A stretch of DNA of 37,854 nucleotides from Vulcanimicrobiota bacterium (lineage in GTDB: Bacteria > Vulcanimicrobiota > Vulcanimicrobiia > Vulcanimicrobiales > Vulcanimicrobiaceae), in NCBI GenBank assembly GCA_030038215.1, contig JASHPI010000220.1:1-37854 (forward strand). Reading direction: 5' to 3'. Shown piece after piece: positions 17,525 through 26,738 of this stretch (positions are counted from its first letter, which is position 1; every line of letters starts with the position of its first letter). A program made the position numbers and the translations under genes. Below the pieces are notes generated by a model. The model saw only the letters and a program-made list of their open reading frames with translations, was not told the origin of the DNA and searched no databases.

Positions 17525-18295
17525 GTGCATCACCTCGAGCTCTTCGCGGCAGCCTTCGTGGCGAGCATTTTCGGTTCGATGGTGGGTCTGGGCGGTGGCT
17601 TCATCCTCGTTCCGATCCTTCGGATCTTCTTAGGCTTCTCGCCAGCCGATGCGGCCGGCACCTCGCTCGTCTTGATCCTAGCAAACAGCGCCAGCGGCGC
17701 GTTCACCTATTTCCTGCATCGGCGCGTTCACCTGAAGATCGGGCTGTTGATCGCGCTCGGAGGCCTACCCGGCAGCATCATTGGAGCGATGCTCTCCTTG
17801 CACATTCCGGCGCGAATTTTCGACACGATCTTGGCGGTTCTGCTGATCGCGGTGGCGATCGACATGGCCGTGAACGCCAAGCGCCGGTTGGCCGACCGGC
17901 CCGAGTCCGAGAGCGTCGAAACGATCAAGGGCATGTCGTACCGGGGCGCGGTCGCGCTCGGCTTTGCGGTGGGACTCTTCCTCAGCCTGTTCGGCGTAGG
18001 CGGAGGAATCGTGCTGGTTCCAACGTTCCTTTATTTCTCCGAGCTGCCCGCGCACGCGATTAGCGCGACATCGCATTTTGCGATCCTGCTCACTACCCCG
18101 CCGGGTTTGATCACACACATCCTCCAGCGCGACGTGGTGGGCACCGACGTCATTCCGCTCGTTGCTGCCGGGCTGCTGGGCGGCCCGATCGGCGCGCGTC
18201 TTTCGCTTCGGCTGCGGTCGCCTCAGCTCCTGATCGCGGTTGCGACCGCGCTTGTCGTCGCGGCAGTAACCCTCGTTTGGAGGCAGATTACGTGA
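17525..18295 (+). CDS. TauE/SafE-family sulfite exporter-like (DUF81) permease
   Basis: FVASIFGSMVGLGGGFILVPILRIFLGFSPADAAGTSLVLILANSASG..., repeated GVGGGIVLVPTFLYF half. Confidence 0.88.
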   Translation: MHHLELFAAAFVASIFGSMVGLGGGFILVPILRIFLGFSPADAAGTSLVLILANSASGAFTYFLHRRVHLKIGLLIALGGLPGSIIGAMLSLHIPARIFDTILAVLLIAVAIDMAVNAKRRLADRPESESVETIKGMSYRGAVALGFAVGLFLSLFGVGGGIVLVPTFLYFSELPAHAISATSHFAILLTTPPGLITHILQRDVVGTDVIPLVAAGLLGGPIGARLSLRLRSPQLLIAVATALVVAAVTLVWRQIT

Positions 18296-19347
18296 GCGTA
18301 AAAGCCGCGCCGCTCGCGGCGGTGCTGCTCGCGTTTGCCATCCCGCGCGCGGCGGCAGCAAGTCCGGTCATTCGCATCTTGGCGCTACCCCACGACGCGA
18401 GCATCGACCCGTTCGGCGACCGGGCGCTGATGGCGACGAGCCGAGATGGGCAGATCGCGGCGACGCTCACCATCGGCGGCTTTGCCAAGCGCGCGATTCT
18501 CTGGCGCTCGGACGGTTCGTATCGGCTCTTCGGAGCGCCGAGCTCGCTGGCCGGATTCGACGCCTCGGACTCACTGCTCCTCAATGCCGGCCGGCCAGCA
18601 CGCGTCTGGCGCGATTCGCCGGTCGCTGCAATCGATACCAGCACGTGTGAGAGCTTTCCGCAGCTTTCGAGCGGGCCAGTCCTCACGGGTGCACTGCGAA
18701 ACGGAGCGCTGATCGCGACGATGCTTTCACCGCCGGTCGTTGATCTCGACGATACCAGCGGTTCGCGCGCGCCGGTCGCACTCTATCTGTGGAGCGGCCA
18801 TTGCTACAACATGGGCAACGGGATCGCGCTTGGAACCGACGGACTTTATACCGCGGGCTACGTCGGCTACATCGCGAACGTCCCGGCACCGTCAAACGCG
18901 GTTTCGGAGAAGGAACGATTCGTTGCTACCCGATGGCTGGTGCGCACCGGCCAAGCGCTGGGGAGCGGCGTCGCTCTTGCCGTGAACGCCGGCGGAACGA
19001 CCGTCGGGGCGGATGCGCCGCCGGGCGATCTTGGCTATGCATTCTCGCCGCACGCGCTGTTGTGGCAGCCTGGTCACGGCGCGCTCGAAGTCGCGCCGGA
19101 GAGCGCGCTGAGTGTCGCCTATGCGGTGGACGAGGACGGCCACGTCGCCGGGATGCTCGAGGACGCGCAGGGACGACACTACGCCTTCCTTTGGGAGAGC
19201 GGCCGCTTGCGGCGGCTCGACGACGTCGTCGGGTCGTCCGACTGGCGATTTGAATGCGCTTATGCATTCGCTCCCGACGGTGCGGTCGTCGGCATCGGAC
19301 GCTACCGCGGCCGGCCGAGCGCCTTCGTCATCGAAGGCATCGAGTAG
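18292..19347 (+). CDS. Secreted HAF-repeat / beta-propeller-like protein
   Basis: GTG overlapping the tauE stop (GTGA); signal peptide-like N-terminus; HYAFLWESGRLRRLDDVVGSSDWRFECAYAFAPDGAVVGIG HAF-like repeats. Confidence 0.65.
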   Translation: MSVKAAPLAAVLLAFAIPRAAAASPVIRILALPHDASIDPFGDRALMATSRDGQIAATLTIGGFAKRAILWRSDGSYRLFGAPSSLAGFDASDSLLLNAGRPARVWRDSPVAAIDTSTCESFPQLSSGPVLTGALRNGALIATMLSPPVVDLDDTSGSRAPVALYLWSGHCYNMGNGIALGTDGLYTAGYVGYIANVPAPSNAVSEKERFVATRWLVRTGQALGSGVALAVNAGGTTVGADAPPGDLGYAFSPHALLWQPGHGALEVAPESALSVAYAVDEDGHVAGMLEDAQGRHYAFLWESGRLRRLDDVVGSSDWRFECAYAFAPDGAVVGIGRYRGRPSAFVIEGIE

Positions 19348-19361
19348 GGTATAGGTAGCCA

Positions 19362-19784
19362 ATGCAGTTTGCGATTCCGGCCCTTCTCGTCGTCCACGTC
19401 TTCGCGGCAGTCTTCTGGTACGGTTCGGCGATGTTTCTCGTTCGTTTCGTCCTCCCGACCGCATCGGCCGCGGGCGAGAGCGGCGAGCTCTTCCTGTTGC
19501 GCATGGTCGAGCAGACGCGCTTTCCCTATGCACTGGTCGGAGCCGGCGCGCTAACGGTACTCACCGGCCTCGCACTGCTGGATTTGGTTTCCGGCAACTT
19601 CAGTCCGGCGTTCATGGGCACGAATATGGGAATCGCGCTATCCGCCGGCGGAGCGTGCGCGCTGGTGGCGTTCCTGCTGGCGATCCTGTTCGCTCGGGGC
19701 CTGCGCACGCGCGCCATCGGCGCCGCGCTGATCCTCTTTCTCGGTCTCGCGCTGTTGGCGATGGTGCTCAGCCACTACGTCTAG
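19362..19784 (+). CDS. Small integral membrane protein (about 4 TM), hypothetical
   Basis: MQFAIPALLVVHVFAAVFWYGSAMFLVRFVLPTASAAGE... Confidence 0.7.
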   Translation: MQFAIPALLVVHVFAAVFWYGSAMFLVRFVLPTASAAGESGELFLLRMVEQTRFPYALVGAGALTVLTGLALLDLVSGNFSPAFMGTNMGIALSAGGACALVAFLLAILFARGLRTRAIGAALILFLGLALLAMVLSHYV

Positions 19785-19788
19785 CGGG

Positions 19789-20781
19789 CTATGGCATGAA
19801 TCGTCCGATGCGGTTCTGATTGAGCTCGGTGAACCACAGCGCTTTGTCGGAGCCGAGCGCAATGCCCCACATTCCACGCGTCAGCGGCCCGGTCGTATAC
19901 TCGACGATCTCGCCACCGTGGATCGTGCCGATCTCGCTGTCCTCGTCGGCTGCGAACCAGATATTGTGGTCTGGACCGATCGTTATCGAGGTTATCGCAC
20001 CGCTCTCGCTCGCCGGAACCGCGTGTTCGGTAAAATGACCCGATGTGGTTACTTCGCCGACACCATCGCTTTCGCCGAACCATAAGGCGCCGCCGTGACT
20101 GACGATTGGTTGGGGCTCATCGTCCCCGTCGGTATTCTTGAAGAGACGAACCTGGCCCGAGATCGTAATGCGCCCGATTTGATTGGTTGAGAACTGCGTG
20201 AACCAGAGTGCGCCATCCGGGCCCGTAGTAATGCCGGACTCGGCGATGTTATTTTTCGATGGTACCTTGAACTCGGTCACCTTGCCGGCCGGGGTCATGC
20301 GCCCGATCCAATTGGCACCGTTTTCGTTCTCGGTGAACCAGAGCGCGCCGTCGGGGCCCTTGGTAATCGCGTAGGGAGGGTGCGCGACGGGGTACTCGGT
20401 GATGCGACCGGAAGTGGTGATGCGCCCGATCGCCCACTTGAACTGGGTCTGTGTAAACCACAGCGCCTTGTCGGGACCGGCAACGATCTCGGCTGGGTAA
20501 ACGTCCTTCGTCTTCGTTGGGTAGCTGCTCTGCTTTCCGGCGGTCGTGATTCGGCCGATGCGGCTGGCGTCGGTTTCGGTAAACCAGAGCGCTCCGTCGG
20601 GCCCACTCGCGATGTAGAGCACCCCCGCCGAGCGAGGCTTCACCGGGTAGAATCTAACGTTTGCGCCGGCCGCACCCTGCAGAACGTTGGGTTCGACCGG
20701 CGCGGTCGGAGCCGGTCCGTACGTTGCGGAGCAGCCGGCGAACGCGACCGCCAGCGCCAGCGAAAATCGACCCGATGCCAT
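19789..20781 (-). CDS. Virginiamycin B lyase-like (Vgb/streptogramin lyase family) beta-propeller lipoprotein
   Basis: Lipobox-like LALAVAFAGCSA; repeated GPDGALWFTE...IGRITTSG blades. Confidence 0.82.
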   Translation of the reverse strand: MASGRFSLALAVAFAGCSATYGPAPTAPVEPNVLQGAAGANVRFYPVKPRSAGVLYIASGPDGALWFTETDASRIGRITTAGKQSSYPTKTKDVYPAEIVAGPDKALWFTQTQFKWAIGRITTSGRITEYPVAHPPYAITKGPDGALWFTENENGANWIGRMTPAGKVTEFKVPSKNNIAESGITTGPDGALWFTQFSTNQIGRITISGQVRLFKNTDGDDEPQPIVSHGGALWFGESDGVGEVTTSGHFTEHAVPASESGAITSITIGPDHNIWFAADEDSEIGTIHGGEIVEYTTGPLTRGMWGIALGSDKALWFTELNQNRIGRFMP

Positions 20782-20829
20782 GGCGCCATTCTAGGCGCTC
20801 GAGCGTCAGCCGATCGTCAGCGCTCGCGG

Positions 20830-22263
20830 TTAGGCCTTGGGGCTGGTCATCTCCTTGGGCACGACGATCCGATCGTATTGCTCTTCGCTCACGTGCCCGA
20901 GCGCGAGGGCGGCCTTCTTCAACGTCGTCTTCTCTTTGTGCGCCTTCTTGGCAATCTCGGCAGCTTTGTCGTATCCGATGTGCGGTGAAAGGGCGGTAAC
21001 GACCATCAGCGATTCGTCGAGATATCGTTTGATCGCCTCTTCGTTGGCCTGCAAACCCTCGACGGCGTGTTCGCGGAACATCGTGCAGGCATCGCGCAGC
21101 AGCGTTGTCGAGTGCAGAAAGTTGTAGATCATCACCGGGTTGAAGACGTTCAGCTCGAAGTTTCCTTGTGAGGCCGCGAAGCTGATCGCGAGGTCATTGC
21201 CGTAGACCTGCACGCAGACCATCGTCATCGCCTCGGACTGCGTCGGATTCACTTTTCCCGGCATGATCGAGCTGCCCGGCTCGTTCTCGGGCAGGATCAG
21301 CTCGCCGATTCCGGCCCGTGGCCCCGAGGCGAGCCAACGGATGTCGTTGGCGATCTTCATCAACGCCGCCGCGAGCATCTTCAACGCGCCCGACGCGAAG
21401 ACGAAATCGTCGTGCGAAGCGAGCGCGGTGAATTTGTTCGGGTGCGAACGGAAGGGAAGACCCGTCAGCTCGGAGATCTTCTTCGCGGTGCGTTCCCCGA
21501 ACTCGGGATGCGCGTTGAGACCGGTGCCGACCGCCGTGCCCCCGATGGCAAGATCGTAGAGCGGCTTGAGCGCTTCCCGGCAGGCGGCGATCGCGCGGTC
21601 GAGCTGCGTAACGTAGCCCGAAAACTCTTGGCCCAGCGTCAGCGGCGTCGCATCCTGCAGATGCGTGCGCCCGACCTTCACCAGGTGGGACCATTGCTTG
21701 GCCTTGACGTCGAGCGCGTCGCGCAGCGCTTGCACCGCGGGCAGCATCGCCGCCATCGCTTCGGCTGCGGCCACGTGCATGGCGGTCGGAAAGGTATCGT
21801 TGGAAGACTGCGACATGTTCACGTGATCGTTGGGATGAATCGGCTTCTTCGATCCCAGCTCTCCGCCCGCGAGCTCGATGGCGCGATTGGAGATGACCTC
21901 GTTGACGTTCATGTTGGTCTGCGTCCCCGAGCCCGTTTGCCAGACGCGCAGCGGAAAATGCGCGTCCAGTTTGCCTTCGATCACCTCGTCGGCTGCGCGT
22001 ACAATTAGCCGGGCTTTCTCCTCCTCGAGCCGGCCAAGCTCGTGGTTCACCAACGCGGCCGCCTTCTTTAGTACGCCCATCGCGTGAATAACTTGGCGCG
22101 GCATCACGTCACGCGGCCAAGTGCCCTCGCCGATGTCGAAGTGAACGAGCGAGCGCGCGGACTGCGCGCCATAATATTTGTCGGCCGGCACCTCGATCGT
22201 GCCCATTGAGTCGCTCTCGGTGCGCGTCCTGGTGCTGTCCTTGGTGATGTCGGTCGTGGCCAT
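20830..22263 (-). CDS. fumC: Class II fumarate hydratase
   Basis: [28 protein letters not shown]..., [24 protein letters not shown]. Confidence 0.96.
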   Translation of the reverse strand: MATTDITKDSTRTRTESDSMGTIEVPADKYYGAQSARSLVHFDIGEGTWPRDVMPRQVIHAMGVLKKAAALVNHELGRLEEEKARLIVRAADEVIEGKLDAHFPLRVWQTGSGTQTNMNVNEVISNRAIELAGGELGSKKPIHPNDHVNMSQSSNDTFPTAMHVAAAEAMAAMLPAVQALRDALDVKAKQWSHLVKVGRTHLQDATPLTLGQEFSGYVTQLDRAIAACREALKPLYDLAIGGTAVGTGLNAHPEFGERTAKKISELTGLPFRSHPNKFTALASHDDFVFASGALKMLAAALMKIANDIRWLASGPRAGIGELILPENEPGSSIMPGKVNPTQSEAMTMVCVQVYGNDLAISFAASQGNFELNVFNPVMIYNFLHSTTLLRDACTMFREHAVEGLQANEEAIKRYLDESLMVVTALSPHIGYDKAAEIAKKAHKEKTTLKKAALALGHVSEEQYDRIVVPKEMTSPKA

Positions 22264-22313
22264 GGTTCTATTTTCGCTCCCCGCCGGCCGATTCAGCCCC
22301 GACGAAAGTCGCC

Positions 22314-22637
22314 CTACTCAGGGCAGCGCGCGTAGAGCACCGCGCCGGGCATGTGATAGCCCTGCGTGTTGTGGACGATCTTCTTCGTCGCGGCGATATA
22401 GACGAAGTTGTCCACGTTGCCCTCTTGCTTCCAGTGGATCGCGCCGTGCCCGTTGCCGTCGTCGTTGGGGTAGTAGACGATCGGCTCGGCCAGGTTCTTT
22501 CCAAGCTTGGCGGTCGTGGCCGTAATAACGAGCTGCGAGCTGGGATTGCTGCACCGGCCGCTCGACCAGGTGCCGATCATCGCGGACGGCACCGTCGACG
22601 CGGCGGCGACGACGAGGGCCGCGAGGAGCGCAAGCAC
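22314..22637 (-). CDS. Small secreted hypothetical protein
   Basis: GTG at 22637 shortly after the SprT-like stop; [46 protein letters not shown]... Confidence 0.55.
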   Translation of the reverse strand: MLALLAALVVAAASTVPSAMIGTWSSGRCSNPSSQLVITATTAKLGKNLAEPIVYYPNDDGNGHGAIHWKQEGNVDNFVYIAATKKIVHNTQGYHMPGAVLYARCPE

Positions 22638-22639
22638 CC

Positions 22640-23188
22640 TCAGGCTCCGCTCAAGGCGGCACGCGGCACGTCGATGGTCGTGCCGACCGCTTTCGTCTCC
22701 ACGATCTCGTAGATCGTAAGCGGATAACGGGCATCGAAGCGACGCTTGTTGCAGCGCGCGCAGCTCGAGGGCCTGCCTGGGCGCTTGCGCCGCAGCACTT
22801 CGAAGCCGCACTGCTCGCAGCGCAGGATATAGCGTTTGCTCGATTCATTGAGCGGCCGTACGTTGCCCAGCTCGTGGTGGATCGAGGTCAAACCGCACTC
22901 GCGAAGCTTGCGCCGAAAGCGTGCACCATGCCCCGTGTCGCGAAAGTTTGCGTAGCACCAAGCATGGATCATTTCGTGGAGCAGGGTCTCCTCGAGCGCG
23001 TCCGGATACTTGCGAAAATGTTTGGGCGACAGCTCGATGAGCATCGGATGCGCGCCGTATGTGATGCGCCCGGCAGAGTTCGAGAAGCGCTCGTTGTAGC
23101 GAATGCGGCAATCGGGAGCTTCACCGTTGAAGAACCGGCAGTTCAGGCGAGCAAAGAGCAGTTGCAGATCGGTTTCGGTAGGAAGCAC
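22640..23188 (-). CDS. SprT-like zinc metalloprotease domain protein
   Basis: ARLNCRFFNGEAPDCRIRYNERFSNSAGRITYGAHPMLIELSPKHFRKYPDALEETLLHEMIHAWCYANFRDTGHG; C-terminal CxxC zinc-ribbon pairs. Start GTG 23188 inferred. Confidence 0.88.
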   Translation of the reverse strand: MLPTETDLQLLFARLNCRFFNGEAPDCRIRYNERFSNSAGRITYGAHPMLIELSPKHFRKYPDALEETLLHEMIHAWCYANFRDTGHGARFRRKLRECGLTSIHHELGNVRPLNESSKRYILRCEQCGFEVLRRKRPGRPSSCARCNKRRFDARYPLTIYEIVETKAVGTTIDVPRAALSGA

Positions 23189-23195
23189 GCATGAT

Positions 23196-23648
23196 TTGAT
23201 TCGTCGCGCGTCCAAACGACTCTTCGTGCCGCCCGAGTCGCCGCGCGGGCTCCCGCCGCGCATCTATCTGCCGATCGTCACCCTCATCGCAGCCGTTTTT
23301 CTCTGCGTGATGGCGTATCTCGTCGCCGACGGATTCGGGGTTACCGGTTCGGTTTTCGGTAAGGCAGGCGCACCCCAAGCGTCGAGCGCGACGCAGGCGC
23401 AAGGTTCGCAAAACGCCGTCGAAGGCGGACCGCCGGCCCCCGTGATGGCGCAGCTGAAGAGCCTGCGCGAGCGAATTGCGGCACACCCCAACGACGACGT
23501 CGCGATGACGCAGCTGGCCGACATGTATCTGGCGGCCAATTTCTTCGCCCAAGCGATTCCGCTCTACGAACGCGCGCTGCGCGTCAACCCGCACAACGTC
23601 GCGGCACAGACCGGTTTGGCGCAGGCGCGAGAGGGACTGCATGAGTAG
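23196..23648 (+). CDS. Membrane-anchored TPR-repeat protein
   Basis: RIYLPIVTLIAAVFLCVMAYLVADG TM anchor then LADMYLAANFFAQAIPLYERALRVNPHNVAAQTGLAQAREG. Start (TTG 23196) uncertain. Confidence 0.65.
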   Translation: MIRRASKRLFVPPESPRGLPPRIYLPIVTLIAAVFLCVMAYLVADGFGVTGSVFGKAGAPQASSATQAQGSQNAVEGGPPAPVMAQLKSLRERIAAHPNDDVAMTQLADMYLAANFFAQAIPLYERALRVNPHNVAAQTGLAQAREGLHE

Positions 23649-24480
23649 CCTCTACATCTCCTGCGATATGGAGGGCACCGCCGGCGTCAGCTCCTGGAAG
23701 CAAGTCGACCCCGACGATCGCCACGAATACCCAATCTTCCGTCGCCTCATGACGCTCGAGGTCCGCGCCGCGATCGATGGCGCGCGCGAGGGCGGAGCCC
23801 GTCGCGTGCTCGTGAACGACTCGCACTGGTCGATGCGCAACCTGCTCTTTGACGAGCTCCCCGACGATGACGATTTGCGCGTCGTCTCCGGCGCGCCGAA
23901 ACCGTGGAGCATGATGCAGGGGCTCGAGTCGCGCTTCGACGGCGCCTTCTTTACCGGATATCATGCCAAGGCCGGTGATACCGCGACCCTGTCGCACACC
24001 TACAGCGAAGACGTCTACCGCGTCAGCGTCAACAGCACGGTGTGCAGCGAAGCGCTGCTCAACGCTGCGCTGGCCGGCAGTTACGGCGTCCCGGTTCTTC
24101 TGATCACCGGCGATCGCACGATCGTCGACGAGAGCATGCGCGCCATGCCTTGGGCCGTCGGCGTCCCAGTCAAAGACGCAATCGGTTTCTCGGCGATCGA
24201 ATCGCTGACGCCGCATGCGGCACGCGACGCGATTCGCGTCGGCGCGCGCGAGGCGATGGGGCGTATCGGGCAGGCGCGACCGTTTAGCTTCGGCCCCCCG
24301 CCGCTCGAGCTGACGATCGAGACGGCGGGCGTCGAGCACGCCGATTTCATCGAGCTGATGCCCGGCTTCGCTCGGATCGGCGCGCGCGCCGTACGCTTTG
24401 CCGCCGACGCGTATCCGGCGCTCTTCGAAGCCTTCCTCGCCGCCACGCGCATCGCCGCCGCTGCCGACACGCCCGCGTGA
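23641..24480 (+). CDS. M55-family D-aminopeptidase (DppA-like), copy 1
   Basis: LYISCDMEGTAGVSSWKQVDP...VLVNDSHWSMRNLLFDELP...GAFFTGYHAKAGDTATLSHTYS. Confidence 0.92.
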   Translation: MSSLYISCDMEGTAGVSSWKQVDPDDRHEYPIFRRLMTLEVRAAIDGAREGGARRVLVNDSHWSMRNLLFDELPDDDDLRVVSGAPKPWSMMQGLESRFDGAFFTGYHAKAGDTATLSHTYSEDVYRVSVNSTVCSEALLNAALAGSYGVPVLLITGDRTIVDESMRAMPWAVGVPVKDAIGFSAIESLTPHAARDAIRVGAREAMGRIGQARPFSFGPPPLELTIETAGVEHADFIELMPGFARIGARAVRFAADAYPALFEAFLAATRIAAAADTPA

Positions 24481-24481
24481 A

Positions 24482-24505
24482 CCCTTCGACAAGCTCAGGA
24501 TGACA
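24482..24505. repeat. Dispersed-repeat-like element CCCTTCGACAAGCTCAGGATGACA
   Basis: Exact match to the widely dispersed bacterial short repeat whose translations read VILSLSKG / FDKLRMT; single copy in this window. Confidence 0.75.
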
Positions 24506-24507
24506 GG

Positions 24508-25332
24508 GTGAGGCTCTATATTTCGGCCGACATGGAGGGTGTGGCGGGCATTTGCGGCTGGCAGCAGGTGGACGCCCGAACGCCCCATCCCGACTATGCG
24601 ATCTATCGCCGCTACTACACGCAGGAGGTAGCGAGCGCGATCGAAGGTGCGCGCGCCGGCGGCGTGACCGACGTGCTGGTCAACGACTCGCACGGCCCGA
24701 TGCGCAATCTCCTTCTGAACGAGCTGCCGTCCGGCGTGCGGGTCATCTTCGGCGCGCGCAAGCCGTTCTCGATGGTGCAAGGAGCCGATGCGGAGTTCCG
24801 GGGCGCATTCTTTATCGGCTATCACGGAGCTGCCGGCACCGCTAATGCGGTCCTGTGCCACACCTACACTCCCACGGTCGTCTACGACGTGCGCATTAAC
24901 GGAGTTCGTTGCGGCGAGGCTACGCTCAACGCTGCGCTGCTCGGGCATTATGGTGTCCCGCTCTTGCTCGTCACCGGCGATCGCACGACGGTTACCGGCG
25001 TCCAGGGACAGATGCCCTGGGTGCGCGGGGCCGTGGTCAAAGAATCGATCGGCAATTTCGCCAGCGACTCGATGGTGCCGGCGGCGGCGCAGCGCGCGAT
25101 CCGCCGCGAGGCCGAGACGGCCGTCGCGCAGGCCGCGGCTGCAAAACTCTTTACCTTTGCGCCGCCGATCGTGCTGGAGGTGGACTTTGTCACCGCCGCG
25201 CAGGCCCACCTCGTCGCGACCATTCCGAGTTTCGAACGCACCGGATCGCGCAGCGTGCGCTTTACGCACGACGACTACGCCGAGGTCTTCAAAGCGTTCG
25301 TCGCCACCTGGCGCCTGGGCGGCCAGGCCTAG
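24508..25332 (+). CDS. M55-family D-aminopeptidase (DppA-like), copy 2
   Basis: GTG start; LYISADMEGVAGICGWQQVD...VLVNDSHGPMRNLLLNELP...GAFFIGYHGAAGTANAVLCHTYT. Confidence 0.92.
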   Translation: MRLYISADMEGVAGICGWQQVDARTPHPDYAIYRRYYTQEVASAIEGARAGGVTDVLVNDSHGPMRNLLLNELPSGVRVIFGARKPFSMVQGADAEFRGAFFIGYHGAAGTANAVLCHTYTPTVVYDVRINGVRCGEATLNAALLGHYGVPLLLVTGDRTTVTGVQGQMPWVRGAVVKESIGNFASDSMVPAAAQRAIRREAETAVAQAAAAKLFTFAPPIVLEVDFVTAAQAHLVATIPSFERTGSRSVRFTHDDYAEVFKAFVATWRLGGQA

Positions 25333-25334
25333 TA

Positions 25335-26726
25335 CTACGAAGCTTTGGCGGGCGTTCCCAGCGCGATCGCGATCTCGACGACGTCATCCTCATTGAGCTG
25401 CAGGCCGCGCATCGCAGATTCGTAGGCTTCGATCGTCGCTTCGCCCTTGCTCGAGGCGGCGCGTTCCTCGCGCAGGCGCTTCACCTCGTTGGTTACGCGA
25501 TGCGCCAACTCGGTCGTTGGTTCGACGCCCGCGCGCGCCAGCTGCTCGCGCCGGCGGCGCAGCGTATCATCGACCAGCGCCGCGCCGGTGTGCTTGCCGA
25601 AGACCCAGCTGGTGCGCGCGCCGACCAGATCCGCAGGCACCGCCTCGTACATGCGGTGATCGATCAGCATCGCTTGCGTGTGGATGCCGGATTCGTGGGC
25701 GAAGACGCCGGCGCCGACGATCGGCTCGTGCTGCTGCATCGGAACGCCGCTCATGCGCTCCATGAAGCGCGCCAGCTCGCGCAGCTTGTCGTATTTGAAG
25801 CCGGGCAGGTCGATGCCGTAGAGCACGCGCAGCGCCACGACCAGCTCGTGCAGCTTCACGTTCCCGGCTCGTTCGCCGTAGCCGTTCGCCGTAACCGAAA
25901 TAACCTTGAATCCGCACGAGGCCGCGGCGATCGCGTTGATCGTTCCCAAGCCGTAGTCGTTGTGGAGGTGCGCGACGATCGGCAAACCTGCGGGCATCGC
26001 TTGCACGATGCGCGTACAGTACCAGCGCGTCGCCTCGGGTGTGAGCGTGCCGACGGTATCGGGCCACGCCGGACGCGTGCCGCCGGCTTTCAACCCGGCC
26101 TTAAAGTACTCGATGAAGTAGTCGACGTCGCCGCGGCTCCCATCTTCGGCGCCGAACTCGATCCGTTCTATCCCCGCGGCACGCGCGTGCGCAATGGCAT
26201 CGCATTGCATGTGAATGTTGGCGGCGCGATAGAAGTCGAGCGGAAGGTCAAGCCACTCGCTTTCATCGCGCCCTTCGTAACGCAACAAGGTCTTGCCGAT
26301 TTTGTACTTGAGGTGCAGATCGCTGCCGCTGGTAAAGATGAAGAAGGTTACCTCGCGCGGCTCGATCCCAACGTCGCGCAGCGTCTTGACGGTGATGTCG
26401 ATGTCGCCGCGGTTGCTGCGGCACATCACGACGATCTCGACGTCGCCGAGCTCGCCGCGCCGCTTGGCGTCCATCACCAGCTGCAAAGTGCGCCGGTCAC
26501 CCTCCGACGCGGCGGGGAAGCCGACGCTCATGATGTGCACGCCGATGCTGGCCAGTGCCCGAGCGATCTCGAGCTTTTGCGCCGGCGTGTAGCAGACGCC
26601 CGGCATCTGCTCGCCGTCGCGCAGGGTTTCGTCGTAGATACGGATCTCGCTCGGGTCGGGGAAGCCGACGTCGCGCGTGAACTCCTTCGGATCCCGGATC
26701 AAGCGCCCGATCGGCTCACGAAGCAT
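25335..26726 (-). CDS. Isopropylmalate/homocitrate/citramalate synthase-family enzyme (DRE-TIM)
   Basis: IRIYDETLRDGEQMPGVCYTPAQKLEIARALASIGV..., HLHNDYGLGTINAIAAA, TANGYGERAGNVKLHELV; substrate not assignable by eye. Confidence 0.88.
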   Translation of the reverse strand: MLREPIGRLIRDPKEFTRDVGFPDPSEIRIYDETLRDGEQMPGVCYTPAQKLEIARALASIGVHIMSVGFPAASEGDRRTLQLVMDAKRRGELGDVEIVVMCRSNRGDIDITVKTLRDVGIEPREVTFFIFTSGSDLHLKYKIGKTLLRYEGRDESEWLDLPLDFYRAANIHMQCDAIAHARAAGIERIEFGAEDGSRGDVDYFIEYFKAGLKAGGTRPAWPDTVGTLTPEATRWYCTRIVQAMPAGLPIVAHLHNDYGLGTINAIAAASCGFKVISVTANGYGERAGNVKLHELVVALRVLYGIDLPGFKYDKLRELARFMERMSGVPMQQHEPIVGAGVFAHESGIHTQAMLIDHRMYEAVPADLVGARTSWVFGKHTGAALVDDTLRRRREQLARAGVEPTTELAHRVTNEVKRLREERAASSKGEATIEAYESAMRGLQLNEDDVVEIAIALGTPAKAS

Positions 26727-26738
26727 GCTTTACGTCTT

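Noticed and set aside
19789-20781. Streptogramin resistance by virginiamycin B lyase
   Set aside because: Vgb-like propellers are common in environmental bacteria with unrelated functions; lipoprotein signal and no resistance context. Annotated as family only.
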